DNA of 64,000 nt, from positions 124,001 through 188,000 of the forward strand of contig JAWZYV010012536.1 in the NCBI GenBank assembly GCA_038373885.1, read 5' to 3'. This document shows, in pieces, positions 45,381-56,054 of this stretch. The notes under the pieces are model-generated. The model was given only the letters and a program-made list of their open reading frames with translations. It did not search any database and was not told the DNA's origin. The stretch is from Cheiracanthium punctorium. Its lineage: Eukaryota; Arthropoda; Arachnida; Araneae; Cheiracanthiidae. A program made the translations under genes and the position numbers. Each line of letters starts with the position of its first letter. The first letter of the stretch is position 1.

Positions 45381-45625
45381 ATTCATAACTGTCTCTATTC
45401 GCCAAATGCCTGAAAAAAATCTAAATTTAGTAACTCTGTGCATATTCTCTTATTTTAAATGAAGTATACTAACATGCATTATACTTCATTTGAAACAAGT
45501 AAAAAGCAAATAATATTTAAATTCAGTTCCTTATGTCGCAAAAATATTTGTTATTCACACATGCTACATTTCTGTCGGGACCTAATTCTAAAGCCGACGT
45601 GGACGAAGTCGCGGGTAGCAGCTAG

Positions 45626-47255
45626 TCTATTATATAAATGTGAAAGTATGTTTGTTTGTTTGTTCGTCCGGGTTCTCTAACTTTTTACTACTCAAATAAC
45701 CGATTTCAGCACATTCGTGAGCATAGTTAACAAAGTTAGATTTATTTATTTATTACTTTCAATAATTGAAGTGAGACTGACGTCATTTTTATGTCACTGT
45801 AAAAATGCATTAAAAATCCTGGTTAACAAGTTTTGACAAAAAATTACACCACGAGCGAAATAATAAACTTCCATCCAGATTATCAGATTTTGTAGAAAAT
45901 AAAATAACGTGTTTTTTCTTTATTTTTCTTCTTTCACTAATTCATGTAGATATCACAACTGAGAATGGTGTCATTTTGATGTCATGAGTTTAAAAATGAG
46001 TTAGAAATCAAATTATATTAAGAGGCTTTGACGCAAAAATTACTATTATAAAAATTCAAAGTATTTTGTTTAATGCGCGTGCTACCCTTAGCGATTTTTG
46101 AGCTTTGTGACTTTTCAGAACCATAATAACGAAAGGAATCTGGCATTTTTTTAAATCGTGGGAAATTCAAATGTCGGCACAAGATGCAAAATACTAATTA
46201 ACAAAATTCATAGTATTCGCTATCGGTTTGACGACGGTCGTTGTATGTATTCCCAAAAATTGTGCAAAATGTCGCCAAATTTGGACGACTTTTGGCGGTA
46301 TATTATCTATATTAGATATACTATTTTTTTGTTAAATTTTAGCAACTTAACAAGCTCTTGCAGAAAAGTTACATCATTAGCAAAATGGATACGGAAAATA
46401 TTTGAAATACCGATTAGCTAGGAATAACCCCAATATCTCTCAAATTAACTTTAATAAAGTTCTGTTATAAGCGAGAGTTTTTCAACGTCGTATGTTTCAA
46501 TATTACTCCGTTTGAAAACTACTGCGCGAAATGACTAAATTCGACTACCCTGGTCAGAACGTGACGTCATAAAAAGTTGTCTGAAATTCGTAAACTCTGC
46601 AACACAATTTAACGCCCTATTCGCAATTTGAGCGATTTCAAATAGTTCCTCGAGATTACACAGTTTGATGTTTTCACGAGTCTGAACCATGGTGGATTTA
46701 AATAATATTTAAATTGGTACAGCTTGGATGTTTTCCACCACTGCTAGATGAAATATTTTGCTGTGCTAAATACGCCAATGAGACAAGAATTATGCTTAAT
46801 AATATATGGAGATCTGTTTTAATGGCAATGCATAAATTTCACAGAATCGCCAAAAAGTAGAAAAGCGCCATTAGTTTAAAATATCTAATCTGTTTCTTTA
46901 AATTGAGCATTAAAGACTGAGAAACGAAGATAGATAATATTAATATAAGTAATAGATAGTATTCTCATTTTTATCTCTGGTAGTAATAGTAGATTTGTTT
47001 GCATAATATGGATTAAAGAACAGTATATCACGTTAATAACTATTTCGTGAAATTAAAAGTGTTATATTCATTATTTTTCAACGATAGTCTTATAACTAAC
47101 TAAACCATAATCCTACGTTGCGTAATATATTCCACGGTAGTTTCAACAAAAGGACTACTTGAACTTTTTGACATTTTGCTTTTGCATAGATAGTTACGAT
47201 TAGATTTTAGTAAAATATTTGTTTCCTACCGTGCGAAGAACGGACACGCAGCTAG
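45626..47255 (+). mobile_element. Non-autonomous Helitron C, 1.63 kb, end to end
   Basis: Starts TCTATTATATAAATGTGAAAG immediately after the preceding CTAG. It ends with the CCGT-gcgaaga-ACGG hairpin, then ACACGCAGCTAG. It is the best complete reference for the A/B family, in opposite orientation. It keeps unbroken sequence at the places where B was hit by E1 (GGGTAGCACGCG, reversed) and by the Helitron array. Confidence 0.85.
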
Positions 47256-47843
47256 TAGGACGTTAAAAAGTGTTGCAGAGTTTACGAATTTCAACCAACT
47301 TTTAATTTATGGAGTCACGTTCTGACCAGGGTAATCGAGTTAGTTATTTCACGGAGTAGTTTTCAAACCGAGTAATATTGAAACATACGACGTTTAAAAA
47401 CTCTCGCTTGCAACAGAACTTTATTAAAGTTAATTTGAGAGATATTGGGGTTATTCCTAGCTAATCGGCATTTCAAATATTTTCCGGATGATGTAACTTT
47501 AACTAGCTAATGATGTAACTTTTGTGCAAGAACTTGTTAAGTTGCTAGAATTTAACCAAAAAAAAGTATAATATATATAATATACCGCCAAAAGTCGTCC
47601 AAACGTGGCAACATTTTGAACGATTTTTGGGAATACAACGACCGTCGTCAAACCGATTGCGAATACTATGCATTATGCTAATTAATATTTTGCATCTTGT
47701 GGCGACATTTAAATTTCCCACATTTAAATGTCGACAGTTAAATTTCCAACATTTGAGTTTCCCACAATTTTAAAAAATGCAAGTTTCGTTTCGTTATTAT
47801 GGTTGCTGAAAAATCACAGAGCTCAAAAATCGCTAAGGGTAAC
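47256..47843 (-). mobile_element. Helitron copy B, segment 2
   Basis: Resumes at TAGGACGTTAAAAAGTG and parallels the reverse complement of 46,095-46,620 in copy C, up to GCTAAGGGTAAC, where E1 begins. Confidence 0.85.
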
Positions 47844-48738
47844 CCCAGACAGCACAGCAAACTTTCATCAAACTTACAGCTAGCTTGATTTATCAAGTCA
47901 ATAAACTTGAATTAAGCTTGAAAATTTCAAGCGTGTAAAGGTGTTATCACACCAGAGCTCTACGCACTGCAAAATGCACGTACAACACTTTTGTACTGCA
48001 GTTTTGCCCTTTAGTCAGGCGAAAACCGTTGTGTGATAGTATTTCCCTTGACACCGGACTCTTTCGAACAATGTTGAAAAATGTTTGGTACGAATGGCGA
48101 AATCAGCCAATCAGAGCTCTAGACACTGTCCACACCTTCATTCAAGATGGCGACCTCCATGCCTGCAATGTGAACGGCGGAAATAGAAGCCGATTTTATT
48201 TCCGAAGTGCAAATCAAAAACCATTATAAACTTTTTTACTGTATTTACTTAAAAGTGAACCTTCGAATTCCACCGTCAATGTCAATGTTCGAATGCACGG
48301 GGCGCGACAGGACGAGTGATTTTTGTGACAAAAACAGCGATGACGTAATAACTGTTTTGTCACAAAACGAGTGATAACGTCGCCAAATCGGCAACCCCGT
48401 GCCAATCCACCAGATCGTTTTCTTGCCTTGCAATACAACCCTATACCTTGCTTTTGACAAGATAAATGAAAGCCCAAAGAGTTGTACGAGCATTTCGAAG
48501 GGCGAAAATGCGTCGTCTGATAACGGCTTAAGTTTAATGCAAGCTTGAATTAAGTGTTGTAGTTTACACTTGCCCAGCTTGCATTAAGCTTGACATAGCA
48601 AGCTTAATTTCCAGCTTAAAATTTTTTTCTAAATGCACGGGGCGCCCGTTGGCGAACTCGCCCGACATACTTTATTTTTCCACGCATTTTCCCCTCAATG
48701 CTGAAATTTTAAGTTATTTTAAGCTGTTAACATTAAAC

Positions 48739-48814
48739 GTCCGCGGCTGGATTCGATCTCGGGAACCATGGGCTGGGAGACCAGCGTGCTATCCGTTCCG
48801 CCAATAAGCCTCGC
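48739..48814 (-). repeat. tRNA-like sequence (SINE head or tRNA pseudogene)
   Basis: Minus strand has an A box TGGCGGAACGG and a B-box-like GAGATCGAATCC at tRNA spacing, with GCTGGTCTCCCAGC as the anticodon arm. That arm leaves a loop too small for a normal anticodon loop, and the acceptor stem does not close. Probably tRNA-derived rather than a working tRNA. Confidence 0.45.
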
Positions 48815-49273
48815 GCAGCTATGACTAAAGTTTGAAGTGACTGTTGCCACGCCGTTTTGTGGCCAGATCGATCGGTTTGGACGATGCCGATAAGTTTCTT
48901 TTATTTTTCCATGGGATGAATCAAAATTTAAATAATATTATGTGTGATTTATAGACTCTACTAATAGGGAAATAAGCATAATATAAACTTAAAAGAAGGA
49001 CACGTTTTAAAACTTTCAATATCGCAACACTCATGTTGAGCAATACTGCAGGCGAAAATCGAGGCAAACGACTGATTTTTAAATCAATTTCGTAGTATAA
49101 TTGTATTTTATTTTGAAGAATTTCCATATTTGGAAATATAGAATCTTTTTTTTAAAATTCTATGGTCAAGTACATTTATGACTGATTAATTATTTTGTGG
49201 AGGCCGGATTGCGCCTCATTCTACCACCCATAAAGTGAAGTATATTAACTAACTAAATTGTGTTAATTATATT

Positions 49274-49505
49274 TGTAACAATCGTAAAATGACGTCAAAG
49301 CATCGTCATCCTTTTAGTTACAATCCACCCAACTAACTCCATGGCGCGAGGTCGCGATTTTCATTGGCGCGAGCTCGCGATTTTCATTTATCCAGTAATT
49401 CGCCTAATTTTGGTGTTCTAAAGTTTTAGTGAAAGATGTTTGCAAGAAAATATTGTAAGAGGATTTTGTAATGGTTGTAACGAATAAAATGATGTTTACA
49501 GCTAA
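49274..49505 (+). repeat. 5' LTR
   Basis: TGTAACAATCG...TGTTTACAGCTAA. Judged by the ATATT duplication, the LTR ends in AGCTAA rather than the usual CA. Contains tandem GGCGCGAG(G/C)TCGCGATTTTCAT units near 49,342-49,386, a GC-rich pair in an AT-rich LTR. AATAAAAT occurs near the 3' end. Confidence 0.92.
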
Positions 49506-49508
49506 AAG

Positions 49509-49521
49509 TGGCGCCCAACGT
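49509..49521 (+). other. Primer-binding site
   Basis: TGGCGCCCAACGT starts 3 bp after the 5' LTR. It is complementary to a tRNA 3' end including CCA and corresponds to the tRNA-Lys-type sites used by many LTR elements. The match appears limited to about 13 nt. Confidence 0.75.
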
Positions 49522-49593
49522 AAAAAATGGTACAGATAAGTGAGTGACGTTTTATTTTTACGTGAGTGACGTTTTACTTTAAATTCAGGAAAT

Positions 49594-52500
49594 ATGGCGT
49601 ATTTGGGTAAGGCGCGGAAGGAGGATCTAATCCTGCTTGCCCAAGAGATGGGGGAGGAAGAAGTTAGTACAGACTTAAAGATTATAGATCTTAGAAATTT
49701 AATTATGAAGTCTAAGAATTATGAGGAAGTGTTTGTAAAAGATGTCCTATCAAATATAATTGAAGTTCGGAAATTAAAAGAACAAGAAATAATTAATGAC
49801 AAGAATCTCGAAATAGAAAGGCTTAGGTCCCAACTCGAAGCTCATAGGTTAGGCTTGCCAACCGAAATTAATAGAGCTAGTGTAGAAATGAATCAGTCTA
49901 TCTTGGAAGTACAAAAACTTTTACCAGTTTTCAGTCCAAAGGAAGATGATATGGGTTTATTTTTGAATTTGTTTGAAAGGCAGTTAAACTTCTTTAATGT
50001 GCCTGATTCTAAATGGGTTGCTTATTTGATCGGTGTGCTACCAGCCGACATCGCCAAACTTATTGCTAGGGAGCCAAATGAGAAGACTCAGAATTATAAA
50101 TACGTTAAAAACTTGTTATTACAAAGGTTTAAGCTTACGGCAGATAAATTCAGACAGTTATTCTGTCAGCATAACAAATCGCCTGACGGTACTTGGCGAG
50201 ATTTCTATTTTGAATTAAGGACATACCTTGAAGGTCGTATTTCAGAACTGGGTATCAGTGATTTCGAAAGCCTTAAAGACTTAATAATTGCCGACCAAAT
50301 AAAAAGAAAACCCCCATCAGAAATGAGAGATCATTTTATGGATGAATGGGCAGACTGGAATTCTCCTAGTGAATTAGCTGAAAAGCTTGATGCTTATGTA
50401 AATATTCGAAATAATTTAGGAAAAGACTCTGTCTATTTTAGAAAGAAATTTAGTGGATATAAAACTAGTTCTCCAAAACGAGACTATCAGTCTAAATGGT
50501 CTGAAAGAACACAAGTAAAATCAGTCTCAGAGGATAGAAATCCTTTAACATGTTACGGTTGTGGTAACCCTGGATACATAAAGGCAAAATGTCCTAATTG
50601 TTCTAAAAACAGAGAAGAACAAACTAGATTTAATCCTGTACATATGTACACTTGTTTGAGTTTACCCCCTCCAACTGTTTTGTTAGACATATCCATTTTT
50701 GAAGCAACTGGAGCTGTTTGCGCGGATACTGGTGCTAGCCGTTCTATTGGTGGAGAATCCTTATATAAATTTCTCAAGGAAAGAGGCCAAATATTCACGG
50801 ATCTAGAACCTTCTATGCAGTTAGCTGATGGTCATCGAACTACGTCTAGAGTGTTGAGTGCTGACGTGCCAATTACGATTCAAAACCGAACATTTATTAC
50901 GAATCTTATTTTCTTGCCCCATGCTAAGGGAAATCGCACTCTGTTGGGTGTAGACTTTTTACAAAAATCTGGTATTGTGTTAGATATCAAGAGCGGGTTT
51001 TGGCACTTTGATGACACACCTCGTCACAAATTCTCGTTTACAAAAGAGGATCCAAATCTGGAAGATCCTGTCGAAAATATCGAAGTAAATTCTTATTCTT
51101 TGAGAGAAAGCGAAGGTTCAAGATTAGATTCTGAGGAAAAGAAAATTTTAAATGATTTGCTCTGCAAATATGAGAGAATCTTTCAGGCAGGGGGAGAGGC
51201 CACTCCACTAGTAGAGCATCATATTAATACAGGAAATCACCCGCCAGTGTCAGTTCCACCTTATCGGTTGTCCCCAGCAAAAAGAGAGTTGCTGAAAGCT
51301 AAAATAAATGACCTTCTTGTAAAAGGAATTATTGAAGAGTGTGAATCTCCGTACTCGGCACCAGTCGTCCTTGTTCCAAAACCGAATGGTGACGTACGTC
51401 TTTGTATCGATTACAGAAAGCTAAACTCTGTGACTATACCCGATTCTTATCCTTTACCGAGGATGGACGATCTTTTGCATCAAGCCAAACGTACTGAATT
51501 CATGTCTACGCTTGACTTACGTTCTGGTTACCACCAGGTAAATGTGTATGCACCTGATCGTGACAAAACAGCTTTCGTGTGTTCTCTAGGAACATTTCGC
51601 TATCGCAGAATGCCTTTCGGTCTGCGTAATGCACCAGCAACTTTTCAGAGACTTATGGATAACTTTCGAAAGGGACTTCCTGGAATAAATATACTTACTT
51701 ATTTGGATGATATTATAATTTTGTCATCCACTTTTGAGCAGCACATGTCAGATCTTGAAGCTGTTTTTCAGATACTTGAAAAATGGAAACTTTTTGTAAA
51801 TAGAGAAAAGTGTAATTTTGCATGTAACAAAGTAAAGTACTTAGGTCACTGGATTACCCCTAATGGCATTGAAGTAGACTCTGAAAAGGTTGAAGCCATC
51901 ACTCGGATTCCGCCTCCCAAGAATGTTAAACAACTGCAGTCCTTCCTACAAACCTGTTCATGGTATCGACGATTCATACCTAACTTTGCAGAATTATCTC
52001 GACCGTTAAGCAATCTCACTAAGAAGAAATCAACGTGGTTTTGGGGTACCCATGAAGAAAATGCATTTCAAGCTTTAAAACGCTGCTTGGTTCCGGCACC
52101 AATACTGGAACAGGCTGATGAAACAAAACCATTCATTGTTCGAACTGATGCAAGCAGCTATGCTCTTGGAGCAGTGCTCCTCCAGGGGGAGAATTCTGAA
52201 GAACGAGTGATTGAGTATGCTAGTAGATTATTGAATTCTGCAGAACGTAACTATTCAACTACTGAACGTGAGGCACTTGCTGTAATTTGGGCTCTTAACA
52301 AGTTCCGAGGGTACATTGATGGAAGTGAAGTTACTGTGGCATCAGACCACCAGCCTTTAAGATGGCTCATGAGTCTTAAGTCTCCATCTGGACGACTTGC
52401 CAGATGGGCTTTGCAATTGCAGGAATTCAATTTGAAGATAGAATACATACCTGGAAAGGCGAATGTTATAGCTGATATGTTGTCCCGGCCTAGTTGTGGA

Positions 52501-53928
52501 CATCCTCCTAAAGATAGCTGTGAGCTCTGCTCGGTCGTTGTGGACATACCAGCAAGTAAACCAAGTGATTTACGTTTTAACCAAATGAAAGATGAAGAAT
52601 TGAAAAAGATAATTAACAGCTTTGAAAGTGACCAAAAAAGTGTTGACTATTATAACTGGACCGAACGTGGTTACATTATGAACCAAGGTGTTTTGTACAG
52701 ATATTCCCCAAGTTCAGATTCGGAAGAGGCACAGCTTGTTGTGCCATCGCACGAGAAAGAAAAGATTATGAAAGTATACCATGATTCGCCAACAGCAGGT
52801 CATTACGGTGCTGAAGGAACTTATGATAGAATTTCCAAAAGATACTATTGGACCGGAATGCGTTCATATATTGCAAACTATGTAAAGAACTGTGCTGAAT
52901 GCAACAGGTACAAGCCGTCAAATCAAAAACCATTAGGATTGTTGCAAACTCCTGTTTATTCTCAAAGGTTTGAAGTCCTATCTATTGATCTTTTTGGTCC
53001 CTTACCAGAAAGTAAAAGTGGCAAAAAGTGGATATTTATTGTTGAAGATTGTGCAACTAGATGGGTAGAATTGTTTGCCTTAAAGCAAGCCACTGCAAAG
53101 GAGTGTGCAACGACGTTGTTAGAAGAAGTTATTTTGAGATATGGTCTCCCAAGACGTCTAATTAGTGATAACGGAAGCCAATTTGTCAGTGGTGTAATGC
53201 AACAACTCTGTTTCCTCTTGGATATAAAACAAAGCTTGATTCCTGTCTATCATCCACAAGCTAACCCTGTAGAGAGGAAAAATCGGGATCTGAAACCGAG
53301 ATTGGCTATCCTTGTGGGTAATGAACATGACTCTTGGGAAGAAAAGCTCCCAACAATTCGTTTTGCTATGAACACTGCCAAATGTGATACCACCGGACAA
53401 AGTGCAGCATATTTGCAGTTCGGCCGAGAACTACGGACAGTCGATGACGTACAGCATGACATACGTGCAGTTATTTATAACGACAATTTTGTGCCAGAAA
53501 TTACACCATATTTGAAGAGATTTGCTAATATTTCTAAGGAAATTAAGGAAAGAGTGGAAATAAAACAAGACCAAAGAAAGAAATATGCTGATCGTAAAAG
53601 GCAGCAAGGACCTAACTTCATACCGGGAGATAAAGTATGGGTAACCTCACATCCTGTGAGTAAAGCCTCCAATCACAAAACTGCAAAGTTCATGCCTAAG
53701 CGTGATGGACCATATGTGATATTGACTCAAAGATCGCCTACTACATTTGAAATTGCAAGCCTGGATAATCCACATGAACCGCTTGCAACATATCATTCAT
53801 CAGCATTAAAATTGTGTCATAATTCGGACGCTACACCAGTGGCTCCGATAAGAAAACGAGGTAGACCACCGAAAAAGCCTCCTGGTTCTTCGTCGGGACG
53901 TCGTCAGAACCAGAGGGGGAGGATGTAA
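49594..53928 (+). CDS. gag-pol: Gag-Pol polyprotein, Ty3/Gypsy (intact)
   Basis: A single 1,444-residue frame with no frameshift between gag and pol. Gag occupies about 1-340, with a zinc knuckle at 320-333 (CYGCGNPGYIKAKC) in which the usual His is Tyr. Protease follows: active Asp 378 in ADTGAS. Reverse transcriptase is about 560-760 (CIDYRKLN, LDLRSGYHQV, YLDD at 703-706). RNase H has RTDAS (Asp 852), TTEREALAVIWAL and ASDHQPLRWL. Integrase has an HHCC zinc finger (His 1063, His 1070, Cys 1100, Cys 1103), a DDE triad (Asp 1132, Asp 1192, Glu 1227), a GPY/F module (KRDGPYVI) and a basic tail with an AT-hook-like RKRGRPPKKP at 1420-1429. All catalytic residues are present. The stop codon lies within the first bases of the 3' LTR, so the purine tract is also coding. 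Other frames across it are shadows. Confidence 0.97.
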   Translation: MAYLGKARKEDLILLAQEMGEEEVSTDLKIIDLRNLIMKSKNYEEVFVKDVLSNIIEVRKLKEQEIINDKNLEIERLRSQLEAHRLGLPTEINRASVEMNQSILEVQKLLPVFSPKEDDMGLFLNLFERQLNFFNVPDSKWVAYLIGVLPADIAKLIAREPNEKTQNYKYVKNLLLQRFKLTADKFRQLFCQHNKSPDGTWRDFYFELRTYLEGRISELGISDFESLKDLIIADQIKRKPPSEMRDHFMDEWADWNSPSELAEKLDAYVNIRNNLGKDSVYFRKKFSGYKTSSPKRDYQSKWSERTQVKSVSEDRNPLTCYGCGNPGYIKAKCPNCSKNREEQTRFNPVHMYTCLSLPPPTVLLDISIFEATGAVCADTGASRSIGGESLYKFLKERGQIFTDLEPSMQLADGHRTTSRVLSADVPITIQNRTFITNLIFLPHAKGNRTLLGVDFLQKSGIVLDIKSGFWHFDDTPRHKFSFTKEDPNLEDPVENIEVNSYSLRESEGSRLDSEEKKILNDLLCKYERIFQAGGEATPLVEHHINTGNHPPVSVPPYRLSPAKRELLKAKINDLLVKGIIEECESPYSAPVVLVPKPNGDVRLCIDYRKLNSVTIPDSYPLPRMDDLLHQAKRTEFMSTLDLRSGYHQVNVYAPDRDKTAFVCSLGTFRYRRMPFGLRNAPATFQRLMDNFRKGLPGINILTYLDDIIILSSTFEQHMSDLEAVFQILEKWKLFVNREKCNFACNKVKYLGHWITPNGIEVDSEKVEAITRIPPPKNVKQLQSFLQTCSWYRRFIPNFAELSRPLSNLTKKKSTWFWGTHEENAFQALKRCLVPAPILEQADETKPFIVRTDASSYALGAVLLQGENSEERVIEYASRLLNSAERNYSTTEREALAVIWALNKFRGYIDGSEVTVASDHQPLRWLMSLKSPSGRLARWALQLQEFNLKIEYIPGKANVIADMLSRPSCGHPPKDSCELCSVVVDIPASKPSDLRFNQMKDEELKKIINSFESDQKSVDYYNWTERGYIMNQGVLYRYSPSSDSEEAQLVVPSHEKEKIMKVYHDSPTAGHYGAEGTYDRISKRYYWTGMRSYIANYVKNCAECNRYKPSNQKPLGLLQTPVYSQRFEVLSIDLFGPLPESKSGKKWIFIVEDCATRWVELFALKQATAKECATTLLEEVILRYGLPRRLISDNGSQFVSGVMQQLCFLLDIKQSLIPVYHPQANPVERKNRDLKPRLAILVGNEHDSWEEKLPTIRFAMNTAKCDTTGQSAAYLQFGRELRTVDDVQHDIRAVIYNDNFVPEITPYLKRFANISKEIKERVEIKQDQRKKYADRKRQQGPNFIPGDKVWVTSHPVSKASNHKTAKFMPKRDGPYVILTQRSPTTFEIASLDNPHEPLATYHSSALKLCHNSDATPVAPIRKRGRPPKKPPGSSSGRRQNQRGRM
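53911..53923 (+). other. Polypurine tract
   Basis: CAGAGGGGGAGGA directly precedes the 3' LTR and overlaps the last codons of gag-pol. Confidence 0.85.
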
Positions 53929-54155
53929 CAATCGTAAAATGACGTCAAAGCATCGTCATCCTTTTAGTTACAATCCACCCAACTAACTCCATGGCGCGAG
54001 GTCGCGATTTTCATTGGCGCGAGCTCGCGATTTTCATTTATCCAGTAATTCGCCTAATTTTGGTGTTCTAAAGTTTTAGTGAAAGATGTTTGCAAGAAAA
54101 TATTGTAAGAGGATTTTGTAATGGTTGTAACGAATAAAATGATGTTTACAGCTAA
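53924..54155 (+). repeat. 3' LTR
   Basis: Compared line by line with the 5' LTR, no difference was seen over 232 bp. Followed by ATATT, the target duplication. Confidence 0.92.
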
Positions 54156-54160
54156 ATATT

Positions 54161-54557
54161 AAAATTTATTTTTAGGGCTAATTAATTAGTTAATGGAATT
54201 ACTAATGTTAATTAGATGTAAATAAAACTAAAACTCCCCTCGTGTTACACTTCAGAGGGGCTTATCCCATTCATTCCTTCCCCTTGCGTGTTCTAATGTC
54301 CAGGTTTTGTGCGATAATAAAATAAAACACAACTTTTACGAACTTTTCTTTATTTAATATCAGCAAATTTGAGAAACGCTAGACAATTAATGTCCATTCT
54401 CTTTCATAGATGGCGCCATGAACGCACGCTTTCGAAAGGAAAATCAAGCTGTATTCCAGCTTGACAATTCAACTTGACTTCTGCAAGCTTGCTGCAAGCT
54501 TAAATTGAATTGAACTGTCAAGCTTGCATTAATACGTCAAATTCAAAGAAATGTCAA
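54161..54557. other. E1 right part with subterminal repeats
   Basis: Dense CAAGCTTG/AAGCTTGA motifs between 54,445 and 54,535 in both orientations. No gene. Confidence 0.6.
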
Positions 54558-54959
54558 CCCAGCAAACACACTACTGCCCGCAAACTGATGGCAGGGTACC
54601 CGCCCCGTGCTGGCAAAGTGCCGTACGCCGGGAGCACAGTGCATTGCCGTCAGTTTAAAGTCACTGGAATACCAATGCCTGAAAAATGCATATGCGCCAG
54701 TACATTGCCAGTAATGGTGAAATGCCTGTCGCGCCCATGTGTCTAAAACATGCATGACATAGTTAACGGCGTGGTACTGTTTAAAATGTACTGGGCCAGC
54801 ACTTTTTAGAGGTAATGGGCCAGTAAATATTTCGTAGTGTTAGCATAAAATTTCGTTATTTCATTTAAATAATCAAACTCTGATAGGCGTTCATATTATT
54901 ATTATTATTATTAGGGAGCTGAGGGGACTGCAGCCTCCTCCCCCGCGAAATGGGACACT

Positions 54960-55270
54960 TTACTTAGCTCGCAATTGATATTTAGCTTATAATTGGATGT
55001 TGGCTTACAATTTGATACCCAGTCCCTCTCCGAAATAAAATTCTTGCTACGCTGCTGCTTTCCCTCAAATGTAAAAGCTGCAGTCGAGCTAGCCATGCCG
55101 CAAATTTGAAAGAGAAAGCTGCACACTAAATTACAAAATCTGTGTTTTTTCTCGGCTTACCGATGTGCAGTTTTCAGTTCTAGGTTAGGAAGTTTATTTG
55201 GCTACTTGATATCGATCGACAGTTTCAACAGTTTTTTGTAGCTGCCCTGGGCGGTTGCCCAGTTTGCCAC
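54960..55270. mobile_element. Partial hAT-type MITE
   Basis: Related to 56,590-57,074: AAAAGCTGCA(G)TC.AGCTA, GCAAATTTGAAA, and the end CCCTGGGCGGTTGCCCAGTTTGCCAC. Left terminus not resolved. Confidence 0.6.
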
Positions 55271-55885
55271 ACCGAAGAACGTATACAGGGGGGGGGGGTC
55301 CAGTGAGTCCAACCCCCCCCCCCATCCGAAATTTCGTCTTTTGTTAGCAAAATAATAATGATGAAGAATGAAGTGTTTGTGCGAAAATTTTTGCCTTTTT
55401 TACCGTTTGGACTCTCAAAATTTTTGGACATTCCCCGATTTTTTTTTTTTTTTGGGGGGTGGGGGACGTCTCTGGCCACCAGCTAAGGAAAGCTATAGGG
55501 CTCCTGCACTTATTTTCTTAGAAATAATGGGACAGTATTTTCATGTAATAGTCAAAATTAGAAACTACGCAGATATTTTGTTCAGACTCATTTATTTAAA
55601 AACGCTACTTAGATTGTTGTTCAATTATTCCCCGTATTTACTGCTTTTCGTACGAAACTTCTAGCAGGTGCAAAAGAAAAAAAAATAAATAAAAAAAGAG
55701 ACAGACATATATATGAGACGTCTTTCACAGCTTAAAACTGCTAATATCAGATTTGGCGATATTAGGTTGCAATATTCGAATTGTTTTCGCAGATCTGGCT
55801 ATATTTATTGAGATTATTTGTTAGTCGTTTTCAGCGAATGTATTCGAACCTCCAAACCAAAGGGAGTTTAAACCACTATTGAACC
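55271..55885. other. Unassigned, low complexity
   Basis: Poly-G/poly-C runs (55,289-55,322), a poly-T/poly-G run (55,440-55,464) and a poly-A run. ORFs crossing them are not credible genes. Confidence 0.5.
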
Positions 55886-56054
55886 CAAGGGCGGACCCAG
55901 AAACTTTTTTCGGAGGGGGCGCAAATCGTAAATACTCATTTTATCTAGTGTAAAGAACACTCAATATTGGTGAAAGCCCCATTTATCCAGTGTAAATATA
56001 CTTTTCTCGGAGGGGGCGCGCGCCCTCTGCGCCCTCCCCCTGGATCCGCCTTTG
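55886..56054. mobile_element. hAT-type MITE, 169 bp
   Basis: Ends CAAGGGCGGACCCAG and CTGGATCCGCCTTTG are inverted. A perfect 8-bp duplication, ATTGAACC, lies on both sides (55,878-55,885 and 56,055-56,062). The interior has two GGAGGGGGCGC blocks. Confidence 0.92.

Larger units (their letters stand above)
43659..45625 (+). mobile_element. Helitron(s) of the ATTATAAATGCGAAAG type
   Basis: Starts TCCTAACTAATATTATAAAT at an A|T site in D2 and ends CGTGGACGAAGTCGCGGGTAGCAGCTAG-like at 45,625. A second start of similar type (TCCTACCAATAATATAAATG) occurs at 44,503, so this may be one element nested in another with one 3' end lost. The interior holds a MITE, a SINE and tandem repeats. No Rep. Confidence 0.7.
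49274..54155 (+). mobile_element. Intact Ty3/Gypsy LTR retrotransposon
   Basis: Complete element of 4,882 bp: two 232-bp LTRs, a primer-binding site, a single long gag-pol frame and a purine tract. ATATT duplicates at 49,269-49,273 and 54,156-54,160. By eye the LTRs are identical, so insertion should be recent. No env-like frame follows pol. Confidence 0.95.

Noticed and set aside
49274..54155. Endogenous retrovirus with env
   Set aside because: After integrase the frame ends directly in the 3' LTR; there is no room for an envelope gene.
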